From SZUA-442 sp035461905 (GTDB lineage: Bacteria; Actinomycetota; Acidimicrobiia; Spongiisociales; UBA5794): a stretch of DNA of 11,175 nt. This document shows positions 1-6,172 of the stretch, piece by piece. Made by a program: the position numbers and the translations under genes. The notes below the pieces were generated by a model that was given only the letters and a program-made list of their open reading frames with translations, made no database searches and was not told the origin of the DNA. The stretch lies in assembly GCA_035461905.1 (NCBI GenBank), contig DATHUV010000125.1:1-11175 (forward strand). The letters are read 5' to 3'. Each line of letters begins with the position of its first letter. Position 1 is the first letter of the stretch.

Positions 1-750
1 GCAAGGATGTTCATCCTCGACGCAATGGCTGCGACGCTCGCCGAGCCACGCGCCGAACTCGCACCGACGGCGCCCAAGATCGAGGCGGTCATGGTCCCGA
101 AGGACAAGATCGGCGAGGTCATCGGGCCGAAGGGCAAGACCATCCGTGAGCTCGAGGAGGAGACCGGCGCATCCATCGAGATCGACGATGACGGTACGGT
201 GCGCGTTGGTGCACCGGACACGACGTCGTTGAACTTGGCCAAGGAGCGAATCCTGGCGATCGGCTTCCCTCCGGAGGTGAAGGTCGGTCAGGTGTATGAC
301 GGCGAGGTCGTGAACATCACCAAGTTCGGTGCCTTCGTCAACATCCTCCCGGGCCGCGACGGACTGCTGCACATCTCCAAGATCGGAGGCGGCAAGCGCA
401 TCGACAAGGTCGAGGACGTGCTCTCGCTCGGTGACAGCGTCAAGGTGATCGTGCGCGAGATCGACGATCGCGGCAAGGTCAGCCTCGACATGGAAGGCAC
501 TGCTTCCGGCACCGACGATGACTCCGTCGCCGAGGCTCCTCGCGCCGAGGCTCCTCGCGCAGAGCGAGAGGACAGCGACAGCCGTGGCAACGGCGATGGC
601 GGGGATCGGAACCGCAACCGTGACCGCGGTGGAGACCGCAATCGGGATCGGGGTGACCGCAGCCGCGATCGACGACCCGAGCCGGTGGCCGCGGACAAGC
701 CCGGACGCAAGGTCGTGTCGTTCGAGGACGACTTCGAGTCGGGCCTCTAG
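1..750 (+). CDS. pnp: Polyribonucleotide nucleotidyltransferase (PNPase), C-terminal part
   Basis: PNPase is a phosphorolytic 3'-5' exoribonuclease of mRNA decay and RNA quality control, acting in the cytoplasm as a ring-shaped trimer. The frame is open from base 1, so the N-terminal RNase PH domains and true start lie upstream. What remains is the end of the second core domain (FILDAM and the conserved PR..L..APKI stretch), a KH domain with the GPKG loop (IGEVIGPKGKTI, about bases 100-150), and an S1 domain from KVGQVYDGEV to GKVSLDME (about bases 279-495). A low-complexity tail follows: a doubled AEAPR unit, then RNRDRGG-like repeats, ending in an acidic FEDDFESGL. The family identity is secure; the length and repeats of the tail are lineage-specific. 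The gene stops with TAG at 748-750, just before a strong hairpin. Confidence 0.96.
   Translation, partial: ARMFILDAMAATLAEPRAELAPTAPKIEAVMVPKDKIGEVIGPKGKTIRELEEETGASIEIDDDGTVRVGAPDTTSLNLAKERILAIGFPPEVKVGQVYDGEVVNITKFGAFVNILPGRDGLLHISKIGGGKRIDKVEDVLSLGDSVKVIVREIDDRGKVSLDMEGTASGTDDDSVAEAPRAEAPRAEREDSDSRGNGDGGDRNRNRDRGGDRNRDRGDRSRDRRPEPVAADKPGRKVVSFEDDFESGL
529..558 (+). repeat. Two exact 15-bp tandem copies inside pnp (AEAPR unit)
   Basis: The unit GCCGAGGCTCCTCGC occurs at 529-543 and again at 544-558 without change and in frame, encoding AEAPR twice. It sits where the S1 domain gives way to the disordered tail, so copy-number change would alter linker length without breaking the frame. Confidence 0.85.
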
Positions 751-794
751 CAGCGAACCACTCCAGCGCTCGGCGATGGGTGGGTGATCGAGGA

Positions 795-821
795 TTGGGC
801 CCGGGTACACCCCGGGCCCAA
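795..821. terminator. Strong hairpin between convergent pnp and CHAD genes
   Basis: TTGGGCCCGGG (795-805) and CCCGGGCCCAA (811-821) pair perfectly over 11 bp around a 5-nt loop. The hairpin lies 44 bp past the pnp stop and 25 bp past the CHAD stop, so it can serve both strands. There is only a short GTTT on the plus strand and no long U-tract, as is often the case for terminators in GC-rich actinobacteria. The structure is seen directly; termination is inferred. Confidence 0.75.
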
Positions 822-846
822 CCTGCGTTTCCGGTCCCGTGCGGCG

Positions 847-1872
847 CTATGGGCCGCGCAGCTCCGTTGCGACAGGCGTGGATCGTGAGGCTTGCCAGTA
901 CGACTCCATGCGTTCGACGAAGGCCTTCGTCCGTTCGTCGTAGATCGTTGCACCGAGGGTGAACGCCTCGTGCCGGAGGCGTGGCGTGTGGTGGTCGATC
1001 AGAGCGATGAGGGTCGATCGCTCCCTGGGATCGGGACAGGACTCCGGTTTGTCGCTGATCAACCCACGGAGAACCGCGAAGTCGTGTTCCGTCCCGAGGG
1101 TCTCGCCGAGCGTCGCCAGTCGGGTGCCGTATGCGTGGAGGAGGTCCGGCCACAGGGGGGAAAGGGTCTCGACCTGGTACTGCAGGTACTTCACACGCTT
1201 TCGCCACTCGTGGAGGGTCTCGGGGTCCGGACTGCGCATCGCCCGATCGAACCCACGTCGGCCACGCCCGTGGACGCGTCGAAGTCCACCACGGATCGCC
1301 CGGAAGTCGTCCCTGATCTGCGGGCGGGCGCCCTGGGACCCTAGCCCGCCCCTTCCTGAGAACCGCGCACGAGCGGCATTGAGTGTCGTCGCGAGATCCG
1401 TCATCAGTTGGCGATCGTCGACGACCGTCGTTCTCAGCCTTCGGTGCTCGAGCCGGAGATACGACCGTGTCGAGGTGAATGCGTGTGACGAAACGGACGG
1501 TCCGAAGATCTCCTTGATCGAGGCGAGTGTGCGGAGGAGGACATCGGAATCCCTGACGGGGGCGAGATGCCTCGACACGTCGCGCAGGACGACGTTCTCG
1601 TTCCTGTAGACGTCGTATCCGATCTCGTCGCGAACAAGGCGCAGCAGTGCCCTCGCGCGCTTCATCGCCTTCCTCGCCTCATGGATCCCGCGGTCGATGT
1701 CGTCGGGATGGAGGAGGGCAGGGATCATGATGTCGAACTGATCGAGGGTGATCCTCACCAGGGCGCTACTGAGGCTCTCGTCGGGACCGAGGGTGACGTC
1801 CGCTTCGCGTGGGTGTGCCTGGACGGTGTCGATCCTGACGGAAACGAGGTGCAGTGGATTCTGTGTGGTCAT
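847..1872 (-). CDS. CHAD-domain protein
   Basis: A predicted 341-residue, helix-rich, basic protein of the CHAD family (conserved histidine alpha-helical domain). Family members bind inorganic polyphosphate through clustered His/Lys/Arg on two four-helix bundles. Both characteristic halves are visible: HEARKAMKRARALLRL (residues 64-79) with RDVSRHLAPVRDSDVL after it, then LHEWRKRVKYLQYQ (220-233) with GETLGTEHDFAVL (256-268). An Arg/Gly-rich linker (about 170-210) separates them. There is no CYTH (triphosphatase) domain before it, so it is a stand-alone CHAD. The ATG start follows no clear Shine-Dalgarno, which suggests translation from a shared dodecin transcript or a slightly different start. 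Stop is TAG. The dodecin gene ends 52 nt upstream on the same strand, so co-transcription is likely. The family is clear; the substrate is inferred. Confidence 0.9.
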   Translation of the reverse strand: MTTQNPLHLVSVRIDTVQAHPREADVTLGPDESLSSALVRITLDQFDIMIPALLHPDDIDRGIHEARKAMKRARALLRLVRDEIGYDVYRNENVVLRDVSRHLAPVRDSDVLLRTLASIKEIFGPSVSSHAFTSTRSYLRLEHRRLRTTVVDDRQLMTDLATTLNAARARFSGRGGLGSQGARPQIRDDFRAIRGGLRRVHGRGRRGFDRAMRSPDPETLHEWRKRVKYLQYQVETLSPLWPDLLHAYGTRLATLGETLGTEHDFAVLRGLISDKPESCPDPRERSTLIALIDHHTPRLRHEAFTLGATIYDERTKAFVERMESYWQASRSTPVATELRGP

Positions 1873-1924
1873 GGTGACCGTGCCCAGCGACAGTCGGGCG
1901 AGCGGCTCCGAGGAGGTCGGGGAG

Positions 1925-2128
1925 CTACTCGAGAACGAATGTGAGCTTCATGTCGACTCGGAAATGGCTGATCGTCCCGTCGTCTGCGAGTTCCACCTTC
2001 TGCTCGGAGATCCATGCGCCCTTGATGCCGTCGATGGATTGCTGTGCCTTTGCGATGCCCTTGCGTATCGCGTCCTCGAACGATCCGGGGGAGGTGGATG
2101 TGATCTCGATCACCTTCGCAACTGACAC
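1925..2128 (-). CDS. Dodecin (flavin-binding dodecamer protein)
   Basis: A 67-residue protein with the typical dodecin length and layout: VIEITSTSPGSFEDAIRKGI, a single amphipathic helix, then a beta-sheet ending HFRVDMKLTFVLE. Dodecins assemble into hollow 12-mers that stack riboflavin, FMN or related flavins between conserved tryptophans; here Trp39 and Gln43 (AWISEQKVEL) fit the flavin-contact positions. It is a cytoplasmic flavin store or buffer rather than an enzyme. The GTG start at 2128 is set by an excellent Shine-Dalgarno on the minus strand (AAAGGAGT, 2135-2142) with 7 nt between AGGAG and the start. The CHAD gene follows 52 nt downstream. Upstream it shares a 176-bp intergenic region with the divergent, LexA-controlled imuA. 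Confidence 0.94.
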   Translation of the reverse strand: MSVAKVIEITSTSPGSFEDAIRKGIAKAQQSIDGIKGAWISEQKVELADDGTISHFRVDMKLTFVLE

Positions 2129-2163
2129 CTGGGCACTCCTTTCGTCGGATGATCTCGGGACTC

Positions 2164-2169
2164 AGCGTA
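2164..2169 (-). promoter_or_regulatory. Possible -10 box for dodecin
   Basis: On the minus strand these bases read TACGCT, fitting the actinobacterial TAnnnT pattern, and would start a transcript with a leader of about 30 nt carrying the dodecin Shine-Dalgarno. No convincing -35 element is seen at 17-18 nt. Confidence 0.4.
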
Positions 2170-2204
2170 CACGGGGCCGTTCGTCTCTGGCGGCCGGGGA
2201 GGCC

Positions 2205-2220
2205 TTTGACATGTGTTCGT
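2205..2220. promoter_or_regulatory. Degenerate second LexA-like site upstream of imuA
   Basis: TTTGACATGTGTTCGT keeps the right half (GTTCG) of the TCGAAC-N4-GTTCGA pattern but only 3 of 6 bases in the left half. It is centred 29 bp upstream of the perfect box. Its ACATGTGTTCG (2209-2219) is the exact reverse complement of CGAACACATGT (2235-2245) inside that box, giving an 11-bp inverted repeat across a 15-nt spacer. It may be a weak co-operative site, a structural repeat, or chance. Confidence 0.35.
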
Positions 2221-2233
2221 TTTCCTCTGGCAA

Positions 2234-2249
2234 TCGAACACATGTTCGA
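2234..2249. promoter_or_regulatory. LexA SOS box of the imuA-imuB promoter
   Basis: TCGAACACATGTTCGA is a perfect match to the actinobacterial LexA operator TCGAAC-N4-GTTCGA, and the flanking A and T extend the symmetry by one pair. It ends one base before a TAGCAT -10 box (2251-2256), so bound LexA would block RNA polymerase. imuA and imuB are known SOS-regulon members in actinobacteria and proteobacteria, so site and gene agree. Confidence 0.95.
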
Positions 2250-2250
2250 T

Positions 2251-2256
2251 TAGCAT
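2251..2256 (+). promoter_or_regulatory. -10 box of imuA
   Basis: TAGCAT fits TAnnnT and directly abuts the LexA box. Transcription would begin near 2263, leaving a leader of about 42 nt that contains the GGAAGGA Shine-Dalgarno (2290-2296). The -35 region at 17 nt (TGGCAA) is poor, as expected for a promoter whose upstream part is occupied by the operator. Confidence 0.55.
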
Positions 2257-2304
2257 GACGGTCCAGCGGATCGACCCGCTGGATGAGACGGAAGGACGTC
2301 GGGT

Positions 2305-2955
2305 GTGGTCGTATCCCTGCAGCGAGTGAGTACCGACGATGCGGTGGTCGACCAACCGCTCGAGGCCGGTGCGCTCACCCTGGAAGCTGGCCAGGTCGCC
2401 GGCCTCTCGGGACTTCCCGGAAGCGGGCTCACCAGGATCGGGCTCTCCCTGCTCGCCCGACACGCGCCGGGAGGCAACCTCGCTTACCTCGATGTCCGAG
2501 GATGGATGAACCCGGCAGCCGCATGGGAGGTCGGAATCGAGGCGGATCGCCTCGTCGTGGTCCGATGTGAGGATCCGGTGGCCTGGGGCAGGGTGGTCGC
2601 AGCCCTGGTGTCGGGTGTTCGAGGTGTCTATGCCGAGGTGCCGATCAATGTCAGGGATCCCGTGATCCGAACGCTCGCGGCAAAGGCGAGGGCGCATCGG
2701 ACGGCGCTCGTCCTCCGACCCATCGAGGGCTCGCTCCCGATCGGGTTGGCCCATCTCAGCCTGACCGCCCGCGAGATCGTCTGGAGCGGAACTGATTCGG
2801 GGTACGGCCACCTTCGTACCAGAAGGTCCCGTTTCGAGGTCTCCGGCAAGGCGGTCGGCGGAATGCAACGAATGATCGAGATCGAGGACCATGGAACGAA
2901 CGATCTGCGTGTGGTATCCCGCGTGGGCGCTCAGGCGACCAGACGCCTCGCCTGA
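2305..2955 (+). CDS. imuA: ImuA-type mutasome protein (RecA-like, degenerate ATPase)
   Basis: A 216-residue RecA/SulA-like protein matching the actinobacterial ImuA (ImuA') accessory factor of SOS-induced translesion synthesis. It acts with ImuB and the error-prone polymerase DnaE2. The P-loop region reads GLPGSGLTR (residues 36-44): the Walker-A lysine is replaced by Leu42, so ATP hydrolysis is doubtful. LAYLDVRGW and DRLVVVRCEDP look like the following core strands of the RecA fold, and the C-terminal part (about 165-216) is poorly conserved. The GTG start at 2305 is chosen because GGAAGGA stands 8 nt before it; a second GTG at 2326 is possible. The end overlaps imuB by 65 bp, so the two genes are co-transcribed and probably translationally coupled. 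Assignment rests mainly on the SOS box, the position before imuB and size; sequence conservation in this family is low. Confidence 0.85.
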   Translation: MVVSLQRVSTDDAVVDQPLEAGALTLEAGQVAGLSGLPGSGLTRIGLSLLARHAPGGNLAYLDVRGWMNPAAAWEVGIEADRLVVVRCEDPVAWGRVVAALVSGVRGVYAEVPINVRDPVIRTLAAKARAHRTALVLRPIEGSLPIGLAHLSLTAREIVWSGTDSGYGHLRTRRSRFEVSGKAVGGMQRMIEIEDHGTNDLRVVSRVGAQATRRLA

Positions 2956-4363
2956 GGCCCCTGTCCAGGTGGTCGGGGAGAACGGCAGCGTCATCGCGAG
3001 GAACGACCTCGCGGCCACAGCGGGTGTCGTCATCGGCATGACCCGTCGAGCCGCCGAGGCGCTGTGTCCTGCCGTGGTGACCCTTCGTCAGGACACGACA
3101 GCCGAGATGGACCGCTTCGATCCGGTGATCGAGGTGATCGAGGGACTCGTACCCAGGGTCGAGATCGTCGAACCGGGCATGGCCTTCATTCCCACGGGCG
3201 GTGCGGTCACCTACTACGGCGGTGAGCATGCCCTCATCGAGCGATTGGACAAGGAGCTCTCGGCGTTCGGGTCCGGGCACCGTATCGGTGTCGCACTCGG
3301 GCCCTTTGCCGCCCAGCAGGCTGCGATACAGACGACGGAGACCGCCTCGGTGAGGATCATCGAGGACGATGCCGGGTTCCTGACGGAACTCGATGTCGAG
3401 AGCCTCGGGGATGAGGATCTCGCTGCCACGTTTCGCTGGCTCGGCATCACGACCCTCGGGCAGGTCGCTGCCCTCCCTCGAGACGCCGTGGCATCGAGGT
3501 TCGGGCGTACAGGGATCGAGGCCCATCGCATCGCCCTGGGGATCGACCGATCGCTCGACCCTCGCACCGTCCCCTCGGATCCGTCCGTCGTCATGGAGTT
3601 TGATCCCCCCATCGTGGACATGGACCAGGCGGCCTTCGCTGCGCGGGAGCTCGCCCAGAGGCTCATCGCGGGCCTCGCCCCCCACGGTGTCGCTCCCCAC
3701 CGCGTGGTCGTTGTTGCTCGGGCTGGGGACGGAACCGAGCGATCGAGAACCTGGCGTAGCGCCGATCCCTTCTCGGATCGAACGTTGGCCGAGCGGATCC
3801 GATGGCAGCTGAGATCGTGGATCGAAGGTGTTTCGGCAGGGATCCGGGGTGGCCTCGTATCTCTCCTCCTGGAGCCCGCCGATCTGTCGGGATCTGGCCG
3901 TCAGATGGGCCTCCAGGAGGATGCGAGGAGCTTCGAGGAGATGCAACGCGCCCTCATGGAGGTCCAGGCGATTGCAGGATCGGACAGCCTGCTCATCGCA
4001 CGCCCCCAGGGTGGGCGTGACCCTGGTGACCGGATCGCATGGAGCAGGTGGGGGGAGAGCCATGGGGTGCCCGATCGGGACCCTTCAGCACCGTGGCCCG
4101 GCCAGATTCCGAGCCCCGTCCCCGCCCTGGTGCCTCCTCGTGCCATCCCATTCCAGGTCAGTTTCGTCGACGGAATCCCCGAGCAGGTACGGCTGCGCTC
4201 GCGATGGGAACCTGTCCTGTCGTGGGCGGGACCCTGGCGGAGCGTCGGGCGGTGGTGGGACGGGCAGACCTCGGCCGATCGCTACCAGATCGTCACGTCG
4301 GTCGGCGCGTACCTGTGCGAGGTGCGCGACGGTTCGACCTATCTGCTGGGCGTCTATGACTGA
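2891..4363 (+). CDS. imuB: ImuB, inactive Y-family polymerase-like mutasome hub
   Basis: A 490-residue protein of the DinB/UmuC (Y-family) fold that has lost catalysis and acts as an adaptor joining DnaE2, ImuA and the beta sliding clamp. The N-terminus reads MERTICVWYPAWALRRP, without the catalytic Asp usual in that strand. The second catalytic motif (SxDE in active enzymes) is replaced by VEPGMAFIPTGGA (from residue 93). An HhH-like segment (RWLGITTLGQVAALPRDAVASRFG) and the little-finger region follow. QMGLQ (338-342) is in the right place for the clamp-binding motif, though more degenerate than the QLxLW-type motif recalled for mycobacteria. The C-terminus carries the ImuB signature VRLRSRWEPVLSWAGPW, RYQIVTS and LLGVYD. 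The start has a close AGGA, only 2 nt away, consistent with coupling to imuA. No dnaE2 is in this window. Confidence 0.94.
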   Translation: MERTICVWYPAWALRRPDASPEAPVQVVGENGSVIARNDLAATAGVVIGMTRRAAEALCPAVVTLRQDTTAEMDRFDPVIEVIEGLVPRVEIVEPGMAFIPTGGAVTYYGGEHALIERLDKELSAFGSGHRIGVALGPFAAQQAAIQTTETASVRIIEDDAGFLTELDVESLGDEDLAATFRWLGITTLGQVAALPRDAVASRFGRTGIEAHRIALGIDRSLDPRTVPSDPSVVMEFDPPIVDMDQAAFAARELAQRLIAGLAPHGVAPHRVVVVARAGDGTERSRTWRSADPFSDRTLAERIRWQLRSWIEGVSAGIRGGLVSLLLEPADLSGSGRQMGLQEDARSFEEMQRALMEVQAIAGSDSLLIARPQGGRDPGDRIAWSRWGESHGVPDRDPSAPWPGQIPSPVPALVPPRAIPFQVSFVDGIPEQVRLRSRWEPVLSWAGPWRSVGRWWDGQTSADRYQIVTSVGAYLCEVRDGSTYLLGVYD

Positions 4364-4367
4364 CGGG

Positions 4368-5120
4368 TCAGCCTGCGAGGGACGCTGCGCGCAGTGCCAT
4401 GTAGTGCTCGGTGATCGACTGTTCGACACGGGAGGCGAGGGAGCTGAGGTCGTCTCGATTGGTCATCTCCGATGTTTCGATCGGCTCGAGGATGCGTATG
4501 TGCACCGTGCCCGGCCGGTACACCTTCGACCCCGGGCGCGAGATACGATCCGTTCCCTCGATGACGACAGGCAGGAGCGGAAGCCCGGTGTCGATGGCGA
4601 TCCGGAATGCACCCTTCTTGAACGGGAGCAGGTTCCCGTCGCGGCTTCTGGTGCCTTCCGGGAAGACCAGCAGCGAATGCCCGCGTTCTGCGGCGACACG
4701 CACTCCCTCGTTGATCGCCTGTCTCGACGAACCCCCTGCCTGGCGATCGACCTCGATGATCCCGATCGTCCGCATCGCCCGCCCGATGAGCGGCAGGCGG
4801 AAGAGCTCCTTCTTCGACAGGTAACGGCCGGATATCGGCAGCTCCTCGAGCAACAGGGGTATGTCGAACAGCGAGAGGTGATTCGCTGCAACCACATAAC
4901 GCCGCGACAGGTCGACGTTGTCCTTGCCCTCGGAGACAACCGCCACCGGAGGGATCCGGAGGAACATGCGCGCCCAGTGATCGACTATCCGATCGTGAAT
5001 CGAAGCAGTGGGGGAGAACACGCCGATCGTGAGGATGATGATGGCGAGGGCCATCGTGTAGAGGAACGCCAGCGGAACAAGGACGAACGTGCGAATGGCA
5101 GCGAGGGACTCGCGAAGCAT
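4368..5120 (-). CDS. plsC: 1-acyl-sn-glycerol-3-phosphate acyltransferase (PlsC family)
   Basis: A 250-residue membrane enzyme that acylates lysophosphatidic acid to phosphatidic acid in phospholipid synthesis. One or two hydrophobic segments lie at about residues 12-36 (LVPLAFLYTMALAIIILTIGV). The acyltransferase motifs are all present: NHLSLFD (80-86, the catalytic HX4D), GIIEVDRQ (120-127), FPEGTRSRDG (153-162, substrate phosphate binding) and LPVVIEGT (183-190). Length fits the family. The ATG at 5120 is chosen over upstream in-frame starts because it begins the conserved region and because a longer version would overlap the EamA gene. No Shine-Dalgarno is visible; a TACGCT box ends 6 nt before the ATG, pointing to a leaderless message. 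Its stop lies 4 bp from that of convergent imuB. Related acyltransferases with other acceptors cannot be excluded. Confidence 0.92.
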   Translation of the reverse strand: MLRESLAAIRTFVLVPLAFLYTMALAIIILTIGVFSPTASIHDRIVDHWARMFLRIPPVAVVSEGKDNVDLSRRYVVAANHLSLFDIPLLLEELPISGRYLSKKELFRLPLIGRAMRTIGIIEVDRQAGGSSRQAINEGVRVAAERGHSLLVFPEGTRSRDGNLLPFKKGAFRIAIDTGLPLLPVVIEGTDRISRPGSKVYRPGTVHIRILEPIETSEMTNRDDLSSLASRVEQSITEHYMALRAASLAG

Positions 5121-5126
5121 GGCGGT

Positions 5127-5132
5127 AGCGTA
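5127..5132 (-). promoter_or_regulatory. Possible -10 box giving a leaderless plsC transcript
   Basis: The minus strand reads TACGCT, then 6 nt, then the plsC ATG; with the usual 6-7 nt from -10 to start site, transcription would begin at or next to the start codon. It lies in the 49-bp gap after the EamA stop, so plsC may have its own promoter. No good -35 is seen. Confidence 0.45.
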
Positions 5133-5169
5133 GACGGATCGATCGACTCCGCCGGTGCACGGCTGGCGT

Positions 5170-6087
5170 TCATCGCGTCTCAGCGGTTGCGGGCTCTGCC
5201 GCTCGGCTCCGCGGTGCCGAACGCGAGAAGGCACCAAACCAGACACCGGCCATGACCAGGATCGCACCCGCCACCCCGCGGGAGGTCAACGGTTCGTCGA
5301 GCAGCCACCATTCGAGCACCATGGTCGCCACGGGCATGAGGACGAAGATGTACGAGGTTGCGGCGACTGTCCAATGACGGATGACCAGCAGGGTCAAGAT
5401 GAAGAGTCCCACCGATCCCAGAATGATGAGGTAGGTGATAGACACGATGACAGAGGCTCGAGTTGGCAGCGCCCACGACTCACCCACTGCCGCTGAGATG
5501 ACGAGCAGCGCAGCGGCACCCGCGAGCATCCCGATGGCGTTGGACATCGCGGGATGGTTTGCCGAGACACGCTTGCTGAGGATCAGGCTCTGGCCACCGG
5601 CGAGAGCGGCAAGGATCATCGCGATCAGCCCCGCAGTCGGCAGTACCACGCCGCTCGCACCGACCGTCGTCACGACGATACCCCCAAGGGCCACGAGGGC
5701 GCCGATGAGGATCCTGCGCTCGATCCGCTCGATCCGTTGGGCTGCAGCGAGCATCGGAGCAAGCAGCGGGACGAGGGCGAGGATGACAGCAGCCATCGCT
5801 CCCGTGACCCGCACGAGCGCCCAATACATGAGAGCGTAGAACACGGCGAAGCTGAACAGCCCGTACACGACGGTGTCGAATAGCAGCCGCCCACGTGGCC
5901 ACGGCAGCCTGAGGAAGAGCACGATGGCGACGAAGATGACTGCAGCCAGGCCAAAGCGAAACCCGGCTCCCCAGAATGGCGCCAGTTCCTGATTGCTGAC
6001 TCGAACCGCAAGGAAGTTGGTGCCGCCGAGGATGACCACGAGGGCGAATGCGCCGAGGGTGAACGCTCCGGGATTCGAATCCGACAT
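5170..6087 (-). CDS. EamA/DMT-superfamily transporter
   Basis: A 305-residue inner-membrane protein with about ten hydrophobic helices arranged as two EamA repeats. The first runs from FTLGAFALVVILGGTNFLAV to about the IGALVALGGIVVTT segment; the second starts near LPTAGLIAMILAAL and ends in the typical LLDEPLTSRGVAGAILVMAGVWF. Members of this drug/metabolite transporter superfamily export amino acids, metabolites or drugs; the substrate cannot be told from sequence. An ATG at 6087 with AAGGAG 7 nt upstream (6095-6100) fixes the start, although the frame is open to 6180. It follows the HD-GYP gene after 85 nt and precedes plsC by 49 nt, so the three may share some read-through transcription. 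A short Arg/Ala-rich cytoplasmic tail ends the protein. Confidence 0.9.
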   Translation of the reverse strand: MSDSNPGAFTLGAFALVVILGGTNFLAVRVSNQELAPFWGAGFRFGLAAVIFVAIVLFLRLPWPRGRLLFDTVVYGLFSFAVFYALMYWALVRVTGAMAAVILALVPLLAPMLAAAQRIERIERRILIGALVALGGIVVTTVGASGVVLPTAGLIAMILAALAGGQSLILSKRVSANHPAMSNAIGMLAGAAALLVISAAVGESWALPTRASVIVSITYLIILGSVGLFILTLLVIRHWTVAATSYIFVLMPVATMVLEWWLLDEPLTSRGVAGAILVMAGVWFGAFSRSAPRSRAAEPATAETR

Positions 6088-6172
6088 GATGGGGCTCCTT
6101 GCACTGGCTGATCGTCCAATGGTGCCGGATTGGCCGCAAGGCGTCATCGGGTGAACACCCCATTTTGTCGGC

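Noticed and set aside
2206..2211. Perfect TTGACA as the -35 of imuA
   Set aside because: The good -10 box (TAGCAT, 2251) is 39 bp away; at 17 bp the sequence is GGCAAT, which lacks the TA start. It may be coincidental or belong to the degenerate LexA-like copy.
2756..4063. A 435-codon open frame on the minus strand opposite imuB
   Set aside because: It has no recognisable domain, while the plus strand encodes a clear ImuB with characteristic C-terminal motifs.
3828..5255. A 475-codon plus-strand open frame across the imuB/plsC junction
   Set aside because: It overlaps two well-supported genes in the wrong frames and has low-complexity basic composition.
5121..5267. An extended plsC start at 5267
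   Set aside because: The extra 49 residues are Arg-rich with no family similarity and overlap the end of the EamA gene; conserved sequence begins at the ATG at 5120.
6116..6133. CCAAT-N8-ATTGG dyad upstream of the EamA gene
   Set aside because: Arms are only 5 bp and no promoter elements align with it; too weak to call an operator.
6149..6160. GGGTG-AA-CACCC hairpin between the HD-GYP and EamA genes
   Set aside because: The loop is only 2 nt and the T-run following it is on the plus strand, where no gene ends; it is not a convincing terminator for the minus-strand gene.
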